Below, in pieces: positions 1 to 5,902 of a stretch of 11,748 nt of DNA. The notes below the pieces were generated by a model that saw only the letters and a program-made list of their open reading frames with translations, made no database searches and had not been told where the DNA came from. The position numbers and the translations under genes are program-made. This DNA is from Cyanobacteria bacterium UBA11370 (GTDB lineage: Bacteria > Cyanobacteriota > Cyanobacteriia > Cyanobacteriales > Coleofasciculaceae): NCBI GenBank assembly GCA_003486645.1, contig DNGI01000426.1:1-11748 (forward strand), in the 5' to 3' direction. Every line of letters begins with the position of its first letter. The stretch's first letter is position 1.

Positions 1-71
1 CTCGATAAGGCAATTTAAATACCGATTAGCTTATACCCAGTTGCGGTCAAAGATAGTAGATAGGAAAGACT

Positions 72-134
72 AGGAGGACAAGGGGGACAAGGAGGACAAG
101 GGGGACAAAGGGGACAAGGAGGACAAGGGGGAAG
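72..134. repeat. 9-bp tandem repeat (AGGRGGACA), about 7 units
   Basis: Units start at 72, 81, 90, 99, 108, 117 and 126 and read AGGAGGACA or AGGGGGACA, with one AAGGGGACA; the last unit is incomplete. The two main variants mostly alternate. The tract lies upstream of the flavodiiron gene, outside any convincing gene. G-rich GGGGACAA arrays of this kind are common between genes in filamentous cyanobacteria (from memory, not searched). The function is unknown. Confidence 0.9.
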
Positions 135-188
135 TGTTTTACAAATCATTTAAAATTGCTATATCTAGAATGGGGAGTCGGAGCCTCC

Positions 189-220
189 AAAATCTAAAAT
201 CTAAAATCTAAAATCTAAAA
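189..220. repeat. 7-bp tandem repeat (AAAATCT), four copies plus AAAA
   Basis: Perfect AAAATCT units lie at 189-195, 196-202, 203-209 and 210-216, followed by AAAA at 217-220. The array ends 5 nt before the flavodiiron ATG at 226 and so replaces the normal ribosome-binding region; only a GGG at 221-223 is left. Short tandem heptamers are a known class of cyanobacterial repeat. A related sequence on the other strand (ATTTTAGATTTTGGATT) occurs near 8115-8133. Confidence 0.9.
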
Positions 221-225
221 GGGTC

Positions 226-1950
226 ATGCTAGAAACGAAGCAAAGAGATGTTCAAGTTCTCCCGATTGGTATCAATACGACCGTTATGCGATCGCGCACT
301 TGGGACAGGCTTAAATTTGAAATTGAATATGCCTTACAACGGGGAACTACGGCAAATTCTTATTTAATTAAAGCCGATAAAATTGCTCTCATCGATCCAC
401 CTGGCGAATCCTTCACGGAAATCTTTTTAACAGAATTAAAAAAACGAATCGATCCAACCCAAATTGATTATGTCATTCTGGGTCACGTCAATCCTAACCG
501 TGGTATTACGCTCAAAGCTTTATTAGAACTAGCCCCTCAGATTACATTTGTTTGCTCAAATCCAGGTGCGATCGCATTACGAACTATCTTAGAATCACCG
601 GATTTAAACATTACTGTGGTGCGAGGGGATGAAACCTTAGATTTAGGAAAAGGTCATCACTTAGAATTTATATTAACTCCAAACCCTCGTTGGCCTGATT
701 CTCTTTGCACTTACGACCCCATTACCAAAATTCTTTTTACTGATAAATTATTTGGGGCACACCTTTGTGGCGATCAGGTGTTAGATGAAGGATGGACAAT
801 AATTAGTGAACACCGCCGTTATTATTTCGATTGTGTCATGGCTCCCCATGCACGGCAAGTGGAAAAAGCATTAGATAAATTAGACGATTTTCCGGTAAAA
901 CTTTATGCGACAGGTCACGGGCAATTGGTACGCTATAGCTTAATTCCCTTAACACAATCCTATCGCCAGTGGTGTGAGGAGCAAAAGTCTCAAGATACGA
1001 CAGTTGCAATGCTGTATGCGTCAGCGTATGGGAATACGGGGACAGTAGCACAGGCGATCGCACGGGGGATTACGAAAGCAGGAGTTGCGGTAGAATCCCT
1101 CAATTGTGAAGTTGCTGATCCAGAAGAAATTCGGGTCGCCGTGGAAAAAGCGGAAGGGTTTATTATGGGTTCTCCTACTCTCGGAGGTCATGCACCAACG
1201 CAGATTCAAACCGCTCTTGGTATTGTACTATCAACAGCCACAAAAACGAAATTAGCGGGGGTGTTTGGTTCCTATGGTTGGAGTGGGGAAGCGATTGATT
1301 TGATTGAAAGTAAATTTCGGGATGCGGGGTATCAGTTTGGATTTGAAACGATTCGGGTCAAGTTTAAACCAACCGAAGTTACTCTGAAATATTGTGAGGA
1401 AGCGGGAACTGATTTTGCTCAAGCATTGAAGAAAGCCAAAAAAGCGCGAACATCTCGCCAACAGGTGACAGATTCACAAATTGCCCGAACAGAACAGGCG
1501 GTTGGACGTTTAATTGGTTCGTTGTGCATTGTCACAGCAAAGCAGGGAGATGTTACGGGGGCAATGTTAGCAGATTGGGTTTCTCAAGCAACCTTTAATC
1601 CACCCGGTTTGACCGTTTCAGTAGCGAAAGATCGGGCGATAGAATCGCTAATGTACCAAGGAGATAAGTTTGTTTTAAATATTTTAGAAGAAGGAAAACA
1701 TTTGGGTTTAATGAAGCATTTTCTCAAACCTTTTGCACCTGGAGAAGACCGATTTTCAGGGGTGGCGACGGCAGAGGGAGAAAATGGTTGTCCAATTTTA
1801 ACTGATGCGTTGGCCTATGTGGAATGTCGGGTAGAAAATCGCATGGAATGTGGCGATCATTGGTTAGTTTACGGAATAGTTACGAATGGGAAATTGCTAT
1901 CCGATGGAGTGACAGCTGTGCATCATCGCAAGTCGGGGGCGCATTATTGA
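226..1950 (+). CDS. flv1: Cyanobacterial diflavin flavodiiron protein, Flv1/Flv2 type (Flv1 favoured)
   Basis: This is a soluble flavoprotein that, with a canonical partner (Flv3 for Flv1), is known to pass electrons from photosystem I to O2 and release water. Its three domains are in the usual order: metallo-beta-lactamase-like (about 30-250), flavodoxin-like (about 258-405, FMN loop YASAYGNT at 264-271) and a C-terminal flavin-reductase domain (about 420-574). The length of 574 aa is normal. The di-iron site is non-canonical. Where catalytic members have HxExDH, this one has H87, N89, N91, R92; the next His is R155 (PRWPDS) and the bridging Asp is K174, while H231 remains. Such substitutions mark Flv1 and Flv2 rather than Flv3 and Flv4. 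The closeness to Flv1 is judged from memory. No flv3 partner lies in the window. The start has no real Shine-Dalgarno but matches the family's N-terminus. HIP1 sites at 288, 568 and 1054 suggest a resident gene. Confidence 0.9.
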   Translation: MLETKQRDVQVLPIGINTTVMRSRTWDRLKFEIEYALQRGTTANSYLIKADKIALIDPPGESFTEIFLTELKKRIDPTQIDYVILGHVNPNRGITLKALLELAPQITFVCSNPGAIALRTILESPDLNITVVRGDETLDLGKGHHLEFILTPNPRWPDSLCTYDPITKILFTDKLFGAHLCGDQVLDEGWTIISEHRRYYFDCVMAPHARQVEKALDKLDDFPVKLYATGHGQLVRYSLIPLTQSYRQWCEEQKSQDTTVAMLYASAYGNTGTVAQAIARGITKAGVAVESLNCEVADPEEIRVAVEKAEGFIMGSPTLGGHAPTQIQTALGIVLSTATKTKLAGVFGSYGWSGEAIDLIESKFRDAGYQFGFETIRVKFKPTEVTLKYCEEAGTDFAQALKKAKKARTSRQQVTDSQIARTEQAVGRLIGSLCIVTAKQGDVTGAMLADWVSQATFNPPGLTVSVAKDRAIESLMYQGDKFVLNILEEGKHLGLMKHFLKPFAPGEDRFSGVATAEGENGCPILTDALAYVECRVENRMECGDHWLVYGIVTNGKLLSDGVTAVHHRKSGAHY

Positions 1951-2470
1951 TCAGGTTGAAGAATATGTAATGCAAGATGCCTTTGGCAGCTTAACGCAGC
2001 GGCGCGTTCATGAAGTATAGCCAAATGCGTTAGCGCAATCCAAAATTTTTGCATCCAAAACCAAAAATGGTATAGCAGAAGGCAGAACGCAGAGGGCTTT
2101 TATGCAAAGGACAGTTCGCGCAGCGTTCTCGTCAAGGAGTAGGTAGAAGCTTATAAAATCAAGGGTTTGCTGCAATTAAGAATGTCCTAACCACTTTGGC
2201 GATAGCTATATAACCTCTCTCAAAAAGTTATTCTCTGTCGAGAGATATTTTTAATACTTTATTAAATATTTATTAGATATTGGGTAGATCTAATTTTATA
2301 GTGTTAGATTATTAGATTTATCTATTAAATAAAACCTAATTTAACCTCAATTCAGCGAATAGGCTTAAAGGATTCAGCCATCTGGCTGATGTAATAGCTT
2401 CTAGGAGAAGAATAAAAGGAAAGTAAGTATCTATTTAGATGCAAATTTGCAATTTTAGTATAACAATCTC
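1951..2470. other. 520-bp gene-free, AT-rich gap with degenerate repeat remnants
   Basis: No convincing gene is seen on either strand. The first 200 bp contain fragments such as GTTCGCGCAGCGTTCTCG (2114-2131) and AATGCGTTAGCGCAATCC (2024-2041), resembling decayed members of the GCGTTCGCG(T/C)AGCG repeats common in filamentous cyanobacteria. From about 2230 the DNA is very AT-rich, as expected ahead of a promoter for the pentapeptide gene, but no -35/-10 pair stands out. A perfect 7-bp inverted repeat, TCAGCCA-TC-TGGCTGA, lies at 2374-2389. Its 2-nt centre makes a protein-binding site likelier than an RNA hairpin. Confidence 0.6.
2374..2389. promoter_or_regulatory. Operator-like palindrome upstream of the pentapeptide gene
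   Basis: TCAGCCA and TGGCTGA are perfect 7-bp arms with a TC centre, 81 bp before the ATG at 2471. It may bind a dimeric regulator; the only evidence is the symmetry and position. Confidence 0.25.
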
Positions 2471-2917
2471 ATGGTTCAAAATTGTGTGGCTCCCGACTTT
2501 AGGGGTAGAAATTTCAGTGGCGAAGATCTCAGTGGCGCTAACTTGAGTGGTGGTAATTTAAGTGGTGCTGATCTGACGGGTGCTGACTTAAGTGAAGCAA
2601 ATTTAAGTGATGTTGATCTGAGTGGTGCTGATTTAAGCTTGGCCAACCTAAGTTTAGCCAAATTAAGTCGAGCAAATCTCAACTATGCTGAGTTAATTGC
2701 TGCTGATTTGAGTGGTGCTGACTTGAGAAGTGCTGACTTGAGAAATGCCGATCTCAAAGGTGCTGATTTGAGTGGTGCTGACTTGAGAGGCGCTGATTTG
2801 AGTGGTGTTCAATTAAGTAGAGTCAACCTAAAGGGTGCTGACTTGAGAGGAGCAAAATTGAGTCAAGTCAAATTGAAGAATACTAATTTGAGAGGTGTAA
2901 AGCTGATAGATACTTGA
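2471..2917 (+). CDS. Pentapeptide-repeat protein, 28 uninterrupted repeats
   Basis: The 148-aa protein consists almost wholly of pentapeptide repeats A(D/N)LSG. The central Leu or Phe falls at every fifth residue without interruption from F10 to L145, giving 28 repeats. This family folds as a right-handed four-sided beta-helix with four repeats per turn, so the protein should form exactly seven coils. There is no signal peptide, membrane segment, extra domain or cysteine-rich part, so it is probably cytosolic. Cyanobacteria encode many such proteins, most of unknown role; a few bacterial ones mimic DNA and bind gyrase. The frame is closed by TAG at 2456-2458, so ATG 2471 is the first possible ATG; no Shine-Dalgarno is close to it. 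The gene itself contains imperfect 15-bp DNA repeats (AGTGGTGCTGACTTGAG-like) that could expand or contract. No specific function can be given. Confidence 0.9.
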   Translation: MVQNCVAPDFRGRNFSGEDLSGANLSGGNLSGADLTGADLSEANLSDVDLSGADLSLANLSLAKLSRANLNYAELIAADLSGADLRSADLRNADLKGADLSGADLRGADLSGVQLSRVNLKGADLRGAKLSQVKLKNTNLRGVKLIDT

Positions 2918-2970
2918 CACTGTAAAGCATAAATCTGTGGCAAAACCAAAAGTGGTTCGTTCCGAAAGTG

Positions 2971-3011
2971 GGGCAAAGGTTAAAGAAAAAAGGACTTTAA
3001 CGCCTTTGCCC
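2971..3011 (+). terminator. Strong hairpin after the pentapeptide gene, probable terminator
   Basis: GGGCAAAGG (2971-2979) pairs perfectly with CCTTTGCCC (3003-3011), and TTAAAG (2980-2985) pairs with CTTTAA (2995-3000). Together they form 15 bp, with a 2-nt bulge at 3001-3002 and a 9-nt A-rich loop. A pyrimidine-rich tail (TTCTCCCTTCCCC, then a T run) follows. It starts 54 nt after the pentapeptide stop and separates that gene from sodB. The tail is not a pure T tract, so an intergenic repeat with no terminator role is also possible. Confidence 0.5.
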
Positions 3012-3207
3012 TTCTCCCTTCCCCTTTTTCCTCCTTTGATGCTAGACGCGTATTCTTATCCACGGACTCAGCAGAACGTACCGAAATCAGTTAATATCGT
3101 AACTGTTAACTTTTATTGCTTCTGCTTAATAAATTCCATGGCGATCGCGCCTAACCTTTGGAATAGGTCCAAGGTGTAACTTCGTTTTAAGCTAGAAAAC
3201 AGTGTTT

Positions 3208-3214
3208 GAGAGGA
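3208..3214 (+). promoter_or_regulatory. Ribosome binding site that fixes the sodB start
   Basis: GAGAGGA lies 9 nt before ATG 3224. An upstream in-frame TTG at 3206 overlaps this site and would add six residues absent from the family, so ATG 3224 is the start. Confidence 0.7.
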
Positions 3215-3223
3215 TTGAACCGA

Positions 3224-3820
3224 ATGGGATACACACTTCCCGATCTACCTTATGCCTATGATGCGCTAGAACCGCACATCTCCGCTAAAACCTTTGAGTT
3301 TCACCACGACAAGCACCACGCGGCTTACGTGAACAACTACAACACGATGGTGAAAGATGCGGGGATGGATGACAAATCCATTGAGGAAGTCATCAAAGCA
3401 GCTTACAATGACTCTTCCAAGACGGGCTTATTTAACAATGCGGCGCAGGCGTGGAACCACACCTTCTTCTGGAATTCTATGAAACCCGGTGGTGGCGGTA
3501 CTCCTACAGGCGCTGTCGCAGAAAAGATCAATGCTGACTTCGGCAGCTACGATAAGTTCAAAGAAGAGTTCAAGAAGGCGGCGGTGAGTCAGTTCGGCAG
3601 TGGATGGGCTTGGCTGGTTCTTGATAATGGTACGCTCAAAGTGGTGAATAGCCCGAATGCAGTCAACCCCCTAGCGCTGGGAATGACTCCGTTGTTAACC
3701 TGTGATGTTTGGGAACACGCCTACTATTTGGATTACCAAAACCGTCGTCCTGACTTTGTTGAGACGTTTATCAATAGCCTGATTAACTGGGACTTCGTTA
3801 ATCAGCAAATGGCTGCTTAG
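3224..3820 (+). CDS. sodB: Iron superoxide dismutase
   Basis: It converts superoxide to O2 and hydrogen peroxide in the cytosol, protecting the photosynthetic apparatus. Counting from ATG 3224 the protein has 198 residues, the usual Fe-SOD length. The alpha-hairpin N-terminal domain begins GYTLPDLPYAYDALEPH and carries FEFHHDKHH. The metal ligands are H27, H79 (AQAWNHTFFW), D161 and H165 (DVWEHAYYLDY). Gln75 just before the second ligand is the Fe-type second-sphere glutamine; Mn enzymes usually have Gly there and a Gln in the C-terminal domain. FGSGWAWLV (124-132) is the usual second-domain motif. There is no signal peptide. The gene has its own terminator and appears monocistronic. The codon bias looks stronger than in the neighbours, consistent with high expression. 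Confidence 0.96.
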   Translation: MGYTLPDLPYAYDALEPHISAKTFEFHHDKHHAAYVNNYNTMVKDAGMDDKSIEEVIKAAYNDSSKTGLFNNAAQAWNHTFFWNSMKPGGGGTPTGAVAEKINADFGSYDKFKEEFKKAAVSQFGSGWAWLVLDNGTLKVVNSPNAVNPLALGMTPLLTCDVWEHAYYLDYQNRRPDFVETFINSLINWDFVNQQMAA

Positions 3821-3928
3821 GAACGGTTAAACCACCTGTAGAGCAAGGATACGATCTATCATGCTCCTACCGTCTGGTCTATACAACGTACAACTGAGAA
3901 CTGCCATAATGCCTTGGTAAATTAAGCT

Positions 3929-3963
3929 ACCCCGTCTGCTTCTTTGAATTAGGCGGGGTTTCT
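3929..3963 (+). terminator. Intrinsic terminator of sodB
   Basis: ACCCCGTCT (3929-3937) pairs with AGGCGGGGT (3951-3959) in a 9-bp stem with one G-U pair and a 13-nt loop, followed by TTTCT. It lies about 110 nt after the sodB stop and 20 nt before the next gene, so it insulates the two. Confidence 0.75.
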
Positions 3964-3983
3964 GGTAAAAAAGCCTAAAAAAC

Positions 3984-4202
3984 ATGGATAGTAAAGACCT
4001 AGCCAAATATATCGAAGCCACAGACGGAATTTCTAAGCCCTGGTTGTTAGTGCAACTGCGGTTACGAAAACTGCAAGAGCGTAGAGCTACAATGCTACCA
4101 GATGCCTACACGCAAGAACTTGCTGAAATTCACCAAGATCTGATGAACCTAGGGGAATGGTGGCATGGTATTGAAGATGAAGCCTTTGGCTACAGAGACT
4201 AA
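3984..4202 (+). CDS. Small hypothetical protein, 72 aa
   Basis: The sequence starts MDSKDLAKYIEATDGISKPW and looks like a soluble, charged, mostly helical protein. It has a basic middle (LRLRKLQERR, residues 25-34) and an acidic, Trp-containing end (GEWWHGIEDEAFGYRD). Composition and codon use look like real coding sequence, and I have an impression of similar small conserved proteins in other cyanobacteria, but I cannot name a family. It lies 20 nt after the sodB terminator and lacks an evident Shine-Dalgarno. It has no membrane segment, signal peptide or metal-binding motif. No function is assigned. Confidence 0.7.
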   Translation: MDSKDLAKYIEATDGISKPWLLVQLRLRKLQERRATMLPDAYTQELAEIHQDLMNLGEWWHGIEDEAFGYRD

Positions 4203-4226
4203 TACCATCTTTGAGTGCAACTTGGT

Positions 4227-4273
4227 CTCCCCCCCTCACCCTCTCACCCCCTCTCCCCCCCTCACCCTCTCAC
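4227..4273. repeat. Two copies of a 21-bp C-rich repeat
   Basis: A 21-bp unit made of CT, seven C and TCACCCTCTCAC occurs at 4227-4247 and again at 4253-4273, separated by CCCCT. It lies between the 72-aa gene and the tnpB right end, on an almost purely pyrimidine strand. The opposite strand is G-rich with several runs of three or more G, so it could form a quadruplex-like structure. Confidence 0.85.
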
Positions 4274-4364
4274 TCCATCCTGATCCCATGATCCAACTCA
4301 CAGGCTTGACTTCAAACAATCACGTCTTTTAACAAGATTTGCTCACAATCAACAACCCATTTTT

Positions 4365-4600
4365 CAGTGAACTACCACACACTTCCGCTACGCGGTAAGT
4401 GTGGGCTTCCTACCCAACAGATAGCGGGATAGTGGATTTCTTGCGTCCTCCTCTACCCCGTCTTACATCTGGACAATAGGCTTTATCCCCCGTTCCAGAG
4501 GAGCCAGCGCCGTGGGCGGGTTTCCCACGCCACTTGCCACAACGGGGGGAACCCCCGCAAGGCAGTGGCTCGACTTGAGGCGACTGGCGTGTCAAGATCC
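4365..4600 (-). ncRNA. Putative omega-RNA (TnpB guide RNA scaffold), copy 1
   Basis: TnpB proteins are known to use an RNA formed from the tnpB 3' end and the element's right end, with the guide taken from flanking DNA. Here the region can form three helices: ACACTTCCGC/GCGG-T-AAGTGT around a TAC loop (4379-4402); CGTGGG/CCCACG (4511-4516 with 4524-4529); and a long composite stem, GCCAC..GCC with GGC.GTGGC (4529-4569), enclosing CGGGGG/CCCCCG. The last two share base 4529, so they may form alternately. Bases 4478-4598 match copy 2 except for three loop bases. The 5' limit is not defined; the guide would start left of about 4365. Confidence 0.55.
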
Positions 4601-5672
4601 GTAGTCCTTCGTCTCGAAGGTTGATAGCTGCATTTACATCCCTGTCGTGGGTAGTTTGGCAATGCTCACAAGTCCAACTTCTTACATCTAGCGGTAGGCT
4701 ACTGACTTGCTGGCGACATACATGGCAGGTCTTAGAGCTAGGGAAAAATCTATCAACTTCTTGATAGACTTTCCCTTCCGCTTCAGCCTTGTATTTGAGC
4801 ATCGTACAAAACATTCCCCAGCCAACCTGATGGATTGATTTAGCTAGACAGGGGTTTTGCATCATCCCTTTAATGTTAAGATTTTCCACGACAATTACTT
4901 GGTTTTCGTTAACTATCCTACGCGATAGCTTGTGCAGAAAATCTCCACGACAGTTAGTAATCTTTCTGTGAACCCTAGCGACTCTCTTTCTGGCTTTATT
5001 GCGGTTATTAGAACCTTTCTGTTTTCTAGATAGCTGCTGTTGTTTGAGCTTTAAATTCCTCTCGTGCTTGCTGAGTATTCGGGGATTATCGAACTTAGAC
5101 CCATCGCTGGTGACAGCGAAATGGTTCAGTCCCAGGTCAATACCTATTGCTTTGCCATCCGTGCTTGAGTGTGGCCAATCCTTACCATCATCAAATAGAA
5201 TAGCTGCGAAGTATTGACTGGAGCCGTTCTTGGAGATAGTTACCGTCTTGATTTTCCCCTCAATTTTTCTGTGAATAGTCGCCCGACAATCGCCTATCTT
5301 GGGGATAGTTAAATGACTATCTGCCACCTTAACGTTTTGAGGATACTGTATTGACGGCTTGCCATGCTTTGACTTAAATCTAGGGTATGAAGCCCTTTTC
5401 TCAAAAAAGTTCTTAAAAGCTACTCCCAGGTTTAAACAGACTTGTTGTAAGCATTGTGAATACGTCCGAGTTAACCACTCATGCTCTTTCTTTAGCTGTG
5501 GAATTAGCTTCTTAACGTCATAACCTGACAACCCTTTACCCGTCTGTTGGTATGTCTGGTTGATCAAATTCAGACTATAATTCCACAACCAACGGCAATT
5601 ACCAAACGATTGTTCTAGTAACTGTTGTTGTTGTGGAGTGGGATAAAGTCTGACTTTGACGACCTTAAGCAT
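4410..5672 (-). CDS. tnpB: RNA-guided endonuclease TnpB, IS200/IS605 family (copy 1)
   Basis: TnpB is a compact RNA-guided DNA nuclease, related to the ancestors of Cas12, that helps IS200/IS605 elements persist by cutting donor sites. The 420-aa protein has the N-terminal OrfB helix-turn-helix-like region (KVRLYPTPQQQQLLEQSFGNCRWLWN, 7-31), a middle wedge domain, and a split RuvC nuclease with all three acidic residues: D179 (GIDLGLNHF), E263 (VVENLNIKGM) and D345 (HDRDVNAAINL). A zinc ribbon lies between the second and third (C316-C319, C335-C338). The catalytic set is complete, so it should be active. The last 60 residues are Gly/Arg/Pro-rich (GSPRCGKWRGKPAHGAGSS) and overlap the predicted omega-RNA, so their sequence may be set by RNA rather than protein needs. 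ATG 5672 begins a normal family N-terminus (MLKVVKVRLYPT). No tnpA is present. Confidence 0.93.
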   Translation of the reverse strand: MLKVVKVRLYPTPQQQQLLEQSFGNCRWLWNYSLNLINQTYQQTGKGLSGYDVKKLIPQLKKEHEWLTRTYSQCLQQVCLNLGVAFKNFFEKRASYPRFKSKHGKPSIQYPQNVKVADSHLTIPKIGDCRATIHRKIEGKIKTVTISKNGSSQYFAAILFDDGKDWPHSSTDGKAIGIDLGLNHFAVTSDGSKFDNPRILSKHERNLKLKQQQLSRKQKGSNNRNKARKRVARVHRKITNCRGDFLHKLSRRIVNENQVIVVENLNIKGMMQNPCLAKSIHQVGWGMFCTMLKYKAEAEGKVYQEVDRFFPSSKTCHVCRQQVSSLPLDVRSWTCEHCQTTHDRDVNAAINLRDEGLRILTRQSPQVEPLPCGGSPRCGKWRGKPAHGAGSSGTGDKAYCPDVRRGRGGRKKSTIPLSVG

Positions 5673-5748
5673 TTACAGCCAAAAGAATTTGCTATAAATT
5701 CTATCCTAGACTTGTCGTCTTCGGCTCCACATCCTGACCGGGATTCAT

Positions 5749-5782
5749 CCCACTCCTCCCAACACCAGGGGTAGGACGTGGG
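5749..5782 (-). repeat. Imperfect hairpin upstream of tnpB copy 1
   Basis: CCCAC-TCCT-CCC (5749-5760) pairs with GGG-t-AGGA-c-GTGGG (5769-5782): 12 bp with two single-base bulges and an 8-nt loop. Read on the minus strand it is preceded by GAAGCCCCAC, like the GGAAGCCCACAC that precedes the tnpB right-end hairpin, and in the same orientation. It may be the left-end structure or a relic right end of another element. Confidence 0.55.
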
Positions 5783-5902
5783 GCTTCTCCCGGAAGAAAG
5801 CTAAATTAGAAGTATAGAGTTTAATTATTGTGGCTAAAATGTAGCCAGTCGCTACCTCATAAACTCAAATCCCCTGATTGCAATAAGTTGAGAGCATTCT
5901 CC

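Larger units (their letters stand above)
2918..3223. other. Gap between pentapeptide gene and sodB
   Basis: It holds the hairpin at 2971-3011, a pyrimidine-rich run (3009-3038), a HIP1 site (3141-3148) and the sodB leader. A short inverted element, GTTAA-N11-TTAAC, lies near 3091-3111 and could be part of the sodB control region. An open frame starting at GTG 2937 (80 codons) covers much of this stretch. It translates through the hairpin and pyrimidine run into low-complexity sequence without family features, so I do not call it a gene. Confidence 0.6.
4365..5790 (-). mobile_element. IS200/IS605-type element carrying only tnpB (copy 1)
   Basis: The right end is defined by comparison with copy 2. 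Shared sequence begins at CAGTGAACTACC (4365-4376) and continues through a hairpin into tnpB; the flanks to the left are unrelated. No tnpA is adjacent, so it could move only with a transposase supplied elsewhere. The left end is uncertain: copy 2 is cut off before it. A strong imperfect hairpin at 5749-5782 is the best candidate for left-end structure, so 5790 is an estimate. No HIP1 octamer occurs inside the element, unlike the surrounding DNA. Confidence 0.7.

Noticed and set aside
72..220. CRISPR array
   Set aside because: The units are 7 and 9 bp with no spacers; no cas genes are present.
2476..2682. Open frame on - opposite the pentapeptide gene
   Set aside because: Its regular LK-rich repeats merely mirror the repeats of the real gene on the other strand.
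2937..3179. 80-codon open frame on + between the pentapeptide gene and sodB
   Set aside because: It starts with GTG without a ribosome-binding site, passes through a strong hairpin, a pyrimidine run and a HIP1 site, and has no protein-like features.
3827..4021. 64-codon open frame on - after sodB
   Set aside because: It overlaps the sodB terminator and the start of the 72-aa gene, with no ribosome-binding site.
4999..5217. Open frame on + opposite tnpB copy 1 (and its counterpart 11312-11587 in copy 2)
   Set aside because: Its presence in both copies follows from their similarity; it is antisense to the RuvC region and has no family features.
5828..5902. N-terminal extension of the HD-domain protein from GTG 5828
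   Set aside because: The added 25 residues lack protein-like character and adjoin the mobile-element end, while ATG 5903 has a ribosome-binding site at a proper distance.
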